Assembly (NCBI GenBank): GCA_900768425.1
Contig: CAAGCR010000009.1
Location: 1-6,016 of the forward strand
Reading direction: 5' to 3'
Length of the DNA stretch: 6,016 nucleotides
DNA from: Clostridia bacterium
GTDB lineage: Bacteria > Bacillota > Clostridia > Christensenellales > UBA1242
A program made the translations under genes and the position numbers. Shown piece by piece: positions 1 through 6,016 of this stretch. The notes beneath the pieces were generated by a model. The model saw nothing but the letters and a program-made list of their open reading frames with translations. It was not told where the DNA came from and did no database searches. The number at the start of each line of letters is the position of its first letter. Position 1 is the stretch's first letter.

Positions 1-18
1 ACGACGCTCTTCCGATCT
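1..18 (+). other. Illumina adapter remnant (sequencing artefact)
   Basis: The first 18 bases, ACGACGCTCTTCCGATCT, are identical to the 3' end of the Illumina TruSeq/paired-end read 1 adapter. Recognisable MutS sequence begins directly afterwards. The adapter happens to be in frame with mutS and contains no stop, so it would be translated as TTLFRS if the gene were extended to the window edge. It should be trimmed and not counted as protein. It also shows that the left edge is the end of an assembled contig and not a biological boundary. Confidence 0.96.
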
Positions 19-1911
19 GGACAAATTGCCGGTGGTGCTTTGCTTGCATATTTGGAAGAAACGCAAAAAAGGTCACTTGTACATATAAACAAGATTACAA
101 GACAAAAATCTAATGATTTTATGCAAATAGACCTTAACACCCGAAAAAACCTTGAAATCTTAGAAACATTAAAAGATAGGCGTAAAAAAGGTGCTTTAAT
201 ATCGGTTATAGATAAAACTAGAACAACAATGGGTTCTAGACTGATGAAAAATTGGATACAAGAGCCTTTATATAATGAAAAAGAAATAAATTCAAGATTA
301 AACGCAGTAGAAGAATTAGTTAAAAAATTAATATCACGCGATGAACTAAAAGAACTACTTAACAAAATAACCGATATAGAAAGAATTTCGGGCAGAATTG
401 CTTATGGTAATTTTACACCAAGAGATGCAGTATCTCTTGGAAATTCATTATCATTAGTCCCTGAACTTGCTAAAATATTATCTCAATACGAAAACGCAAA
501 GTTAAAAGGTTTTTATATTAATTTGCCCAAATTTGATGATATTACTAATATGCTAAGTCGTGCTTTTGTTCCTCAACCCCCCGCATTGCTCAGTGCCGGA
601 GGCTTTATAAATGTTGGTTTCAATAAAGAACTAGACGATTATAGAAACGCAAAATCAAATGCAGAAATTTGGATTTCTGAACTAGAGGCAAAAGAAAAAC
701 AAGAAACAAATTTGCCATTAAAAATCGGTTTTAACAGAGTATATGGTTATTATATAGAAATTAATAAAATGTATGCTCAAGAAGTTCCTATGCGTTATAT
801 TCGTAAGCAAACTGTTGCAAATAATGACCGCTATATTACTGAGGAATTAAGAGATTTACAAGAAAAAATAGAGCACGCTGATGAAAATGCAATAAAACTT
901 GAACAAAGCTTATTTAAAGCAATAAGAGAAGAGTTATTGAAAATTTGTGACAAAATTCAATTAGCTGCAAAAATTGTTGCCGAATTGGACTGCTTGCTTT
1001 CGTTTGCAGAAGTAGCAGTAAAAAATAACTATATTAAACCAAAAGTATCTTCTAAAATTAATCATATTTTAATTGAAGAAGGTAGACACCCAGTTGTTGA
1101 AAGTTTGAATAAAGCCAACTCATTTATCCCTAATGATACATTATTAGATGATAAAGAAAATAAAATTATGATTATTACAGGTCCTAATATGGCAGGAAAA
1201 AGCACTTATATGCGACAAGTTGCTGTAATTACATTACTTGCTCATATAGGTTGTTTTGTACCCGCTAAAAAGGCTGAAATCGCTTTAACCGACAGAATTT
1301 TTACCAGAGTAGGTGCAAGTGATGACTTAACAATAGGACAATCAACTTTTATGGTTGAAATGATGGAAGTTGCAAATATATTAGACAATGCAACAAATAA
1401 GAGTTTAGTAATTTTAGATGAAATAGGTAGGGGAACATCAACTTATGATGGTTTATCAATTGCTTGGGCTGTTGTTGAAGAAATAGCAAATAATATGAAT
1501 TGTAAAACTATGTTTGCCACACACTACCACGAATTAACAGAACTAGAAGCATTTATGCCAGGTATTAAAAACTATCGCATTGCTATAAAGGAAATTAATG
1601 GGCAACTGGTATTTTTGCGTAAGATACAAAGAGGTGGTGCAAATAGAAGTTACGGTATAGAAGTTGCAGATCTTGCCGGTGTAAAAAAATCAGTTATAGA
1701 AAGAGCAAAAGCAATTTCTAACGAACTTGAAAAGAATGATTTATCTTGTCATATAGTAAAATCAGTTTCTCAAACACCGGAAGAAACGGAAAAGAAAGAG
1801 AAATCTTATACAAATGTAATTGCAATATTAAAAGATTTAGACATAAACAAAGTAACACCATTAGGTGCTTTTGAAACACTTTGCGATTTAGTGCAAAAAG
1901 TTAAAGAATAA
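19..1911 (+). CDS. mutS: DNA mismatch repair protein MutS, 5'-truncated by contig edge
   Basis: MutS is the ATP-driven sliding clamp that binds mismatches and small loops and recruits MutL. Some 630 residues remain (residue 1 here = base 19). Walker A GPNMAGKST is at 388-396 (bases 1180-1206), against residue 614 in E. coli MutS, so about 225 N-terminal residues are missing, including the mismatch-reading Phe-X-Glu domain. What remains is the lever/core domain, starting near GALLAYLEETQK; the clamp domain (FNRVYGYYIEINK near 238-250, then YIRKQTVANNDRYI); and the ATPase domain with SDDLTIGQSTF from 434, Walker B LVILDE with D467-E468, and THYHEL at 501-506. The THYHEL and clamp motifs separate it from MutS2. 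The frame is open to the left edge, so the TTG at base 40 is not a start. The C-terminus ends in a helical DLDINKVTPLGAFETL segment typical of the family. A tandem TAATAA stop closes the gene, and mutL lies 47 bases downstream. No canonical QxxLF clamp-binding motif is visible in the tail. Confidence 0.97.
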   Translation, partial: GQIAGGALLAYLEETQKRSLVHINKITRQKSNDFMQIDLNTRKNLEILETLKDRRKKGALISVIDKTRTTMGSRLMKNWIQEPLYNEKEINSRLNAVEELVKKLISRDELKELLNKITDIERISGRIAYGNFTPRDAVSLGNSLSLVPELAKILSQYENAKLKGFYINLPKFDDITNMLSRAFVPQPPALLSAGGFINVGFNKELDDYRNAKSNAEIWISELEAKEKQETNLPLKIGFNRVYGYYIEINKMYAQEVPMRYIRKQTVANNDRYITEELRDLQEKIEHADENAIKLEQSLFKAIREELLKICDKIQLAAKIVAELDCLLSFAEVAVKNNYIKPKVSSKINHILIEEGRHPVVESLNKANSFIPNDTLLDDKENKIMIITGPNMAGKSTYMRQVAVITLLAHIGCFVPAKKAEIALTDRIFTRVGASDDLTIGQSTFMVEMMEVANILDNATNKSLVILDEIGRGTSTYDGLSIAWAVVEEIANNMNCKTMFATHYHELTELEAFMPGIKNYRIAIKEINGQLVFLRKIQRGGANRSYGIEVADLAGVKKSVIERAKAISNELEKNDLSCHIVKSVSQTPEETEKKEKSYTNVIAILKDLDINKVTPLGAFETLCDLVQKVKE

Positions 1912-1918
1912 TAATTAA

Positions 1919-1940
1919 TTTTTATTTTAACAAATAAAAA
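1919..1940. repeat. 9-bp A/T-only inverted repeat in the mutS-mutL gap
   Basis: TTTTTATTT (1919-1927) and its exact complement AAATAAAAA (1932-1940) flank a 4-base loop, TAAC. The stem has no G or C, so it would be weak as RNA, and no U-tract follows it. It is therefore not a convincing intrinsic terminator. It lies just after the tandem mutS stop and 7 bases before the mutL Shine-Dalgarno core. In DNA this AT-rich, such a repeat may be chance, but it is the only structure in the gap. Confidence 0.4.
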
Positions 1941-1946
1941 ATATAA

Positions 1947-1954
1947 AAGGAGAG
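1947..1954 (+). promoter_or_regulatory. Ribosome binding site of mutL
   Basis: AAGGAGAG, with core AGGAG at 1948-1952, lies 6 bases before the ATG at 1959. This is a near-ideal Shine-Dalgarno sequence and spacing, and it fixes the mutL start. The start also gives an N-terminus that lines up residue for residue with E. coli MutL. Confidence 0.85.
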
Positions 1955-1958
1955 TTCT

Positions 1959-3950
1959 ATGGGAATTAAAGTATTGAGTAAAAATGTAGTCAATCAAATT
2001 TCTGCCGGTGAAGTTGTTGAAAAACCTGCATCTATAGTTAAAGAACTCGTAGAAAATAGTATTGATGCCGGCGCTACAAACATTTCAGTAGAAATACGTG
2101 GCGGTGGTATTGATTATATTTGTGTAACAGATAATGGTTGTGGTATAAAAGCAGAAGAAATTAAACTTGCATTTACTCCACACGCAACAAGCAAACTAGA
2201 AGATATAGATGACTTAAACACTTTAGCAACAATGGGTTTTAGAGGTGAAGCATTGGCGACAATTTCAGCTGTAAGTAAAGTCACAATGATAACAAAAACT
2301 GCCGATGAAGAAACCGGTATATGTGTATATTTAGAAGGCGGGGAGCAATTAAAATCTAATGAGATTGCAACTGTCACAGGCACAAAAATAGAAGTTGAAA
2401 ATGTCTTTTATAACACTCCCGCTCGTTTAAAGTTTTTAAGAAAACCTAAAACAGAAGAGAATGATATTACAAACTATATTGAAAAATTAATACTTGCTAA
2501 TGACAATATTAGCTTTAAATATACTGTGGATAACAAGATAATATATAATACATTATCTTGTAGTGTTATTGATAATATATACACAATATATGGCAAAGAA
2601 TTGGCTAATAGTATGTTAAGTGTAGATTATAATATAGCCAATTATATCGTAAAAGGTTACATTTCAAAACCAGAGAATGGAAAGGCTAACCGTTCATATC
2701 AAAGCCTTTTTGTAAATAACCGATTTTGCAATAATGCACTAGTTAGTACTGCCGTTTCAAATGCTTACGATAATTTTACAATGAAAGGCAAGTTTCCTGC
2801 ATATGTATTATATTTAACACTGCCACAAAACGAAATTGATGTTAATGTTCACCCTAGTAAATTAGAAGTGAAATTCAGTGATACACAAAAAATATATAAA
2901 GTTTTTAATGATGCAGTATTTAAAGCGTTGTCTGATTATAATCATATAAGAATGGTTGATGATACACCTGAGGATAAAGACATACAAATTAATATTCCCA
3001 TTGATAATTCAACGCTAAATGAAATCAAAACTGATGAAGGAGTAAGTTATACCAAAGAAAACGAAGAAGAATATAAAAACCGTTTAAATGAGTATTCAAA
3101 ATTTATTACTTCTGAAAATAATAATAAAACAACTGGTTCTTTTGATTTTAGAGCAACTAATAACATTTTACCACAAGTTAATATTAATGATGATTTCGGT
3201 GATGACAAAAATTTAGATAATGCTGAGAAAGAGAATAACGAATATAATTGTATAACTAATGAAGATTATTTGAACGAAGTGGCAAATAATAGCAATGATA
3301 TACCAAGCACTCAAAAACCCATTTTTTTTGAACAAAAGACCGAGCAAAAACAAGAAGACTTTAAAAACATATTAAGCCTAAATTATAAACTTGTTGGTGT
3401 TGCTTTTGATACATATTTGATTTTAGAGTTTAATGATAATTTATATCTTATAGATCAACATGCTGCTCATGAAAGACAAAGATATGATGAAATAATTAAG
3501 CAACTCAATGATAACTCATTAAAAATACAAGACTTAATGATTCCATACATTTTAAAAGTTAGTCAAAATGAAGCAACCTTTTTGAACGATAACTTAAATA
3601 CTTTAAATTCATTTGGTATTGATATATGTGAATTTGGTTATAACACATTTAAAGTTACTAGTGTTCCGCTTTTAATTTCCGATATAAATTTAGACACATT
3701 TTTTGCCGAAGTATTTGAAAACCTAAACTCTTTTGCTAAATCACCACAAGAAACAATAAAATCTCGTTTTATGCAAATGGCTTGCAAATCTGCGGTAAAA
3801 GGCGGAGATAAACTAAATGATTTAGAAATACATACACTTTTAAATAAATTGCAAACGGAAACGGAAGTATTATTATGCCCACATGGTAGACCAATCATTG
3901 TTGAAATAACAAAAAAACAAATAGAAAAGTGGTTTAAAAGGATTGTTTAA
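1959..3950 (+). CDS. mutL: DNA mismatch repair protein MutL, endonuclease type
   Basis: MutL is the ATPase that couples MutS mismatch recognition to strand incision. In bacteria without MutH it makes the nick itself. The protein is 663 residues, a normal length. The N-terminal GHKL ATPase matches E. coli numbering: general base E29 and Mg ligand N33 in ELVENSIDAGA, D58 in DNGCGI, GFRGEAL at 93-99, TGT at 140-142, and the conserved Lys 301 in DVNVHPSK. Residues of about 330-468 form an Asn/Asp/Glu-rich, low-complexity linker. The C-terminal dimerisation and nuclease domain carries DQHAAHE from D499 (H501, E505), ACKSAVK at 608-614, CPHGRP at 640-645 and the terminal FKR at 659-661, which together form the metal-dependent endonuclease site. 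QDLMIP at 524-529 resembles the clamp-binding motif of B. subtilis MutL. One oddity is that the last Glu expected in DQHA(X)2E(X)4E is Asp 510, followed by Glu 511. The gene probably shares a transcript with mutS and miaA. Confidence 0.98.
   Translation: MGIKVLSKNVVNQISAGEVVEKPASIVKELVENSIDAGATNISVEIRGGGIDYICVTDNGCGIKAEEIKLAFTPHATSKLEDIDDLNTLATMGFRGEALATISAVSKVTMITKTADEETGICVYLEGGEQLKSNEIATVTGTKIEVENVFYNTPARLKFLRKPKTEENDITNYIEKLILANDNISFKYTVDNKIIYNTLSCSVIDNIYTIYGKELANSMLSVDYNIANYIVKGYISKPENGKANRSYQSLFVNNRFCNNALVSTAVSNAYDNFTMKGKFPAYVLYLTLPQNEIDVNVHPSKLEVKFSDTQKIYKVFNDAVFKALSDYNHIRMVDDTPEDKDIQINIPIDNSTLNEIKTDEGVSYTKENEEEYKNRLNEYSKFITSENNNKTTGSFDFRATNNILPQVNINDDFGDDKNLDNAEKENNEYNCITNEDYLNEVANNSNDIPSTQKPIFFEQKTEQKQEDFKNILSLNYKLVGVAFDTYLILEFNDNLYLIDQHAAHERQRYDEIIKQLNDNSLKIQDLMIPYILKVSQNEATFLNDNLNTLNSFGIDICEFGYNTFKVTSVPLLISDINLDTFFAEVFENLNSFAKSPQETIKSRFMQMACKSAVKGGDKLNDLEIHTLLNKLQTETEVLLCPHGRPIIVEITKKQIEKWFKRIV
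3936..3942 (+). promoter_or_regulatory. Likely ribosome binding site of miaA inside the mutL end
   Basis: AAAAGGA sits within the last codons of mutL, 10 bases before the miaA ATG at 3953. It is weaker than the sites of mutL and the following gene. With the two genes only 2 bases apart, translational coupling to mutL probably helps miaA expression; that part is inference. Confidence 0.55.
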
Positions 3951-3952
3951 AA

Positions 3953-4834
3953 ATGGATAAAGTTGTAGTTATATATGGACCAACTGCAGTCGGGAAGTCT
4001 GCCATAGCAGTTGAACTGGCAAAATATATGAATGGTGAAATAATTTCGGCTGATTCTATGCAGATATACAAACATTTGAATGTTGGTTCTGCAAAGGTTA
4101 CCGAACAAGAAATGCAAGGCATTAAACATCATTTAATAGATATTAAAGAACCTTATGAAGATTATTCAGTAAGCGAATTTTGCACTGATGCAAAGAAGTG
4201 CATAAAGGATATTTTATCTAGGAATAAAACTCCAATCATAGTTGGTGGTACTGGACTTTATATCAAAAGTTTAGTTGAAGAATATGATTTTGCGAAAGTT
4301 AAAAAACATGATGAATTTAGAGAGTCGTTGAATAGCCTAAACAATGAAGAAATATATGAGAGAGTGCTAAATTTAAACAAAAACTCAAAAGTTGACAAAA
4401 ATAACAGACAAAGACTTATTCGTACTTTGGAAAAATTAACTTTTGGAAAAGATACAGAAACTAGTAAGCCACCGGAATATGATTATAGAGTGTTTGCTAT
4501 AGTTGATGATAGGCAAAAAATTTATGATAGAATTAATCATAGAGCCGAAGAAATGTTATATAAAGGACTTATTTATGAAGCACAATATTTGCGTTCATTA
4601 AATTTGCCTGAAGATAATTTAGCATTAAAAGCTATAGGTTATAAAGAGGTATTTCCATATCTAGATGATAAGGCAACTCTTGATGAATGTTTAGAAATAT
4701 TAAAACAAAAGTCTCGCAATTATGCCAAAAGACAATTTACATTTTTAAATCAATTTAAAGATATTACAAAAATTGAATACCTAGGTGTAAAAGAAACCGC
4801 GAGAATTATATGTAGAATGGTGGAGGAAGAATAA
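3953..4834 (+). CDS. miaA: tRNA dimethylallyltransferase MiaA
   Basis: MiaA transfers a dimethylallyl group from DMAPP to N6 of A37, next to the anticodon of tRNAs that read UNN codons, producing i6A in the cytoplasm. The 293-residue protein is slightly shorter than the usual 300-315. The P-loop GPTAVGKS is at 9-16. The DSMQIY motif at 34-39 carries the probable catalytic Asp 34. GSAK at 45-48 replaces the common GTAK. QGIKHHLID is the family's GIPHHLID motif, GGTGLY is at 98-103, RQRLIRTLE is at 152-160, AIGYKE is at 227-232, and KRQFTF at 259-264 corresponds to the usual KRQLTW. All core motifs are in order and there is no frameshift. The gene begins 2 bases after the mutL stop, and its TAA overlaps the next ATG by one base, so it is the middle of a tight operon. 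The mutL-miaA pairing is conserved across many bacteria. Confidence 0.97.
   Translation: MDKVVVIYGPTAVGKSAIAVELAKYMNGEIISADSMQIYKHLNVGSAKVTEQEMQGIKHHLIDIKEPYEDYSVSEFCTDAKKCIKDILSRNKTPIIVGGTGLYIKSLVEEYDFAKVKKHDEFRESLNSLNNEEIYERVLNLNKNSKVDKNNRQRLIRTLEKLTFGKDTETSKPPEYDYRVFAIVDDRQKIYDRINHRAEEMLYKGLIYEAQYLRSLNLPEDNLALKAIGYKEVFPYLDDKATLDECLEILKQKSRNYAKRQFTFLNQFKDITKIEYLGVKETARIICRMVEEE
4822..4826 (+). promoter_or_regulatory. Ribosome binding site of the YnbB-family gene
   Basis: GGAGG lies within the last codons of miaA, 7 bases before the ATG at 4834. Together with the TAATG stop-start overlap (4832-4836) it fixes the start of the downstream gene and suggests translational coupling. Confidence 0.85.
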
Positions 4835-6016
4835 TGAATAGTTTAGAATTTTTAAAAGAATGCGAAAATGATTTAAAAGATAGGTTTGAAGAGTTAGATG
4901 ATATTGCATATTATAATCAAAAAAAGATATTAAAATCATTTCAAAACAATAAAGTTGCTCTTCGTAATTTTTATGGCTCAACTGGATATGGTTATGATGA
5001 TGCAGGAAAAGAAGTATTAAATAAGATATATGCGGAGGTGTTTGATGCAGAATCAGCAGTTGTTTCACCACTAATTACTTGTGGAACACACGCGTTAAAC
5101 CTTGCACTTTCTGCAGTGTTGCGTCCTAATGATTTATTGCTTTCTATTACTGGTGACCCATATGACACTGTTGTAGATTGCATAAAAGGTGAACAAGGAA
5201 AAGATATAGGAAGTTTAAAAGATTTTGGTGTTAAATACGAACAAATTGAATTAAAAGACAATAAAATTGATGAGGATTTAGCACTTGCAAAAATAAAGGA
5301 ATTAAGCCCTAAAATGGTTTATATGCAACGTTCTCGTGGATATGGTTGGCGTAAACCTATATCTATTGATGATTTTGCAGACATTATTAGCAAAATAAGA
5401 CAAATAGACAAAGACTGTTTTATTTTTGTTGATAATTGCTATGGCGAGTTTGTAGAAGAAAGAGAACCTAGCAGTGTTGGAGCAGATTTGGTAGTTGGTT
5501 CATTATGTAAAAACCCTGGTGGTGGCATTGTTCCTACCGGTGCATATGTTGCCGGAACAAAACGAGCAATAGACTTAGTAGAAAGAAGACTTACAGCACC
5601 ATCAATAGGTGTTGAGGTTGGTAGTTATGAAATGGGATACAGGCTATATTTCCAAGGCTTATTTATGGCACCAAATATTGTTAAAAATGCAATTAAAGGT
5701 GCATACTTAATTGGTAGAGTAATGGAAAAATTAGGTTATGAAGTTTTACCTGCATCAACGGAAAAAAGTTATGATATTATAAAATCAATCAAACTTAACA
5801 ATGCAGAAGAACTTATAAAATTTGTACAATTAGTTCAAAGTGCAAGTCCGGTTGATAGTGATGCCGTTCCTATGCCTTGGGATATGCCGGGATATACAGA
5901 TAAAGTAATTATGGCGGCGGGAACTTTTGTTCAAGGAGCATCTATTGAACTTTCTTGCGATAGCCCAATTAGAGCACCATATGTTGCGTATTTCCAAGGT
6001 GGATTGACATATGAAC
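4834..6016 (+). CDS. ynbB: YnbB / methionine gamma-lyase family PLP enzyme, 3'-truncated by window edge
   Basis: The frame is open for 394 codons from ATG 4834 to the right edge, with no stop. It begins MNSLEFLKECENDLKDRF. It belongs to the fold-type I PLP enzymes of the Met_gamma_lyase family, often labelled aluminium resistance protein or YnbB. Family marks are CGTHALNLAL from 83, GDPYDT at 107-112, QRSRGYGWRKP, FVDNCYGEF with the probable PLP-ring Asp 200, GSLCKNPGGGIVPTGAYVAG with the probable Schiff-base Lys 226, RRLTAPSIG, and FQGLFMAPNIV. The sequence stops at YFQGGLTYE, which in relatives lies about 20-30 residues before the end, so nearly the whole protein is present. The reaction is not established for most members: a C-S lyase role on methionine or cysteine-like substrates is suggested by homology only, and the aluminium label is historical. 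No signal peptide or membrane segment is visible, so it should be cytoplasmic. It overlaps miaA by one base and is probably co-transcribed with it. Confidence 0.93.
   Translation, partial: MNSLEFLKECENDLKDRFEELDDIAYYNQKKILKSFQNNKVALRNFYGSTGYGYDDAGKEVLNKIYAEVFDAESAVVSPLITCGTHALNLALSAVLRPNDLLLSITGDPYDTVVDCIKGEQGKDIGSLKDFGVKYEQIELKDNKIDEDLALAKIKELSPKMVYMQRSRGYGWRKPISIDDFADIISKIRQIDKDCFIFVDNCYGEFVEEREPSSVGADLVVGSLCKNPGGGIVPTGAYVAGTKRAIDLVERRLTAPSIGVEVGSYEMGYRLYFQGLFMAPNIVKNAIKGAYLIGRVMEKLGYEVLPASTEKSYDIIKSIKLNNAEELIKFVQLVQSASPVDSDAVPMPWDMPGYTDKVIMAAGTFVQGASIELSCDSPIRAPYVAYFQGGLTYE

Noticed and set aside
40..42. TTG at base 40 as the mutS start codon
   Set aside because: The frame is open upstream to the adapter and the residues before it (GQIAGGA) fit the conserved MutS core. 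The family needs about 225 more N-terminal residues, and no ribosome binding site precedes it.
1912..1958. Promoter or intrinsic terminator between mutS and mutL
   Set aside because: TATAAA at 1942-1947 lies too close to the start codon and has no credible -35 partner. The AT-only hairpin lacks a GC stem and a following T-run.
1806..1997. Minus-strand 63-codon frame across the mutS-mutL junction
   Set aside because: It overlaps the ends of two well-supported genes, has no family resemblance, and is composed of the complement of AT-rich coding sequence.
2114..2383. Minus-strand 89-codon frame inside mutL
   Set aside because: It lies opposite the conserved ATPase motifs of MutL, has no ribosome binding site of note and no recognisable domain.
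3638..3898. Minus-strand 86-codon frame inside mutL
   Set aside because: It is antisense to the nuclease domain, with no recognisable protein family, so it is a shadow frame.
3934..4132. Two minus-strand frames over the start of miaA
   Set aside because: Both are antisense to the MiaA P-loop region and overlap each other in different frames, so neither is a credible gene.
4781..5261. Minus-strand frames of 96 and 89 codons over the start of the YnbB-family gene
   Set aside because: The + strand frame here has clear PLP-enzyme motifs, a strong ribosome binding site and a coupled start. The antisense frames show none of these.
19..6016. Mobile element, CRISPR array, tRNA/rRNA, riboswitch or defence system
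   Set aside because: Apart from 49 intergenic bases the window is filled by four housekeeping-type genes of uniform composition. There are no direct-repeat arrays, transposase motifs or RNA-gene signatures.

Overview
This window is a stretch of AT-rich bacterial DNA, coding almost throughout on the + strand. It comes from a low-GC Firmicute, most likely a clostridial lineage and possibly a metagenomic or draft assembly. Four points support this: the A/T-rich codon choice, the strong AGGAG/GGAGG ribosome binding sites, an endonuclease-type MutL with no sign of a MutH-based system, and the gene order mutS-mutL-miaA followed by a YnbB-family (methionine gamma-lyase-like) PLP enzyme. I would not name a genus. 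All three visible stop codons are TAA.

Layout: bases 1-18 are Illumina sequencing adapter, not genome. Bases 19-1911 are the 3' three quarters of mutS, cut off by the contig edge so that the mismatch-reading N-terminal domain is missing. A 47-base AT-only-stem gap (1912-1958) holds a 9-bp inverted repeat and the mutL ribosome binding site. mutL is complete (1959-3950). miaA follows after 2 bases (3953-4834). A PLP-dependent enzyme of the YnbB family starts on the last base of the miaA stop codon and runs off the right edge (4834-6016), missing only a short C-terminal tail.

The tight spacing (47, 2 and -1 bases) and the lack of any terminator suggest one operon, with its promoter upstream of the window. 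MutS and MutL are the mismatch-recognition and nicking partners of DNA mismatch repair. MiaA makes the i6A37 tRNA modification, and its linkage to mutL is an old, widely conserved arrangement without a direct biochemical link. The YnbB-like enzyme has no firmly established role.

I found no new system, mobile element, CRISPR array, RNA gene or riboswitch here. The points worth checking are the adapter sequence at the contig start, an Asp in place of the last Glu of the MutL endonuclease motif, the absence of a recognisable clamp-binding motif in the MutS tail, homopolymer runs inside mutL, and a direct miaA-to-ynbB junction with no hfq between them.
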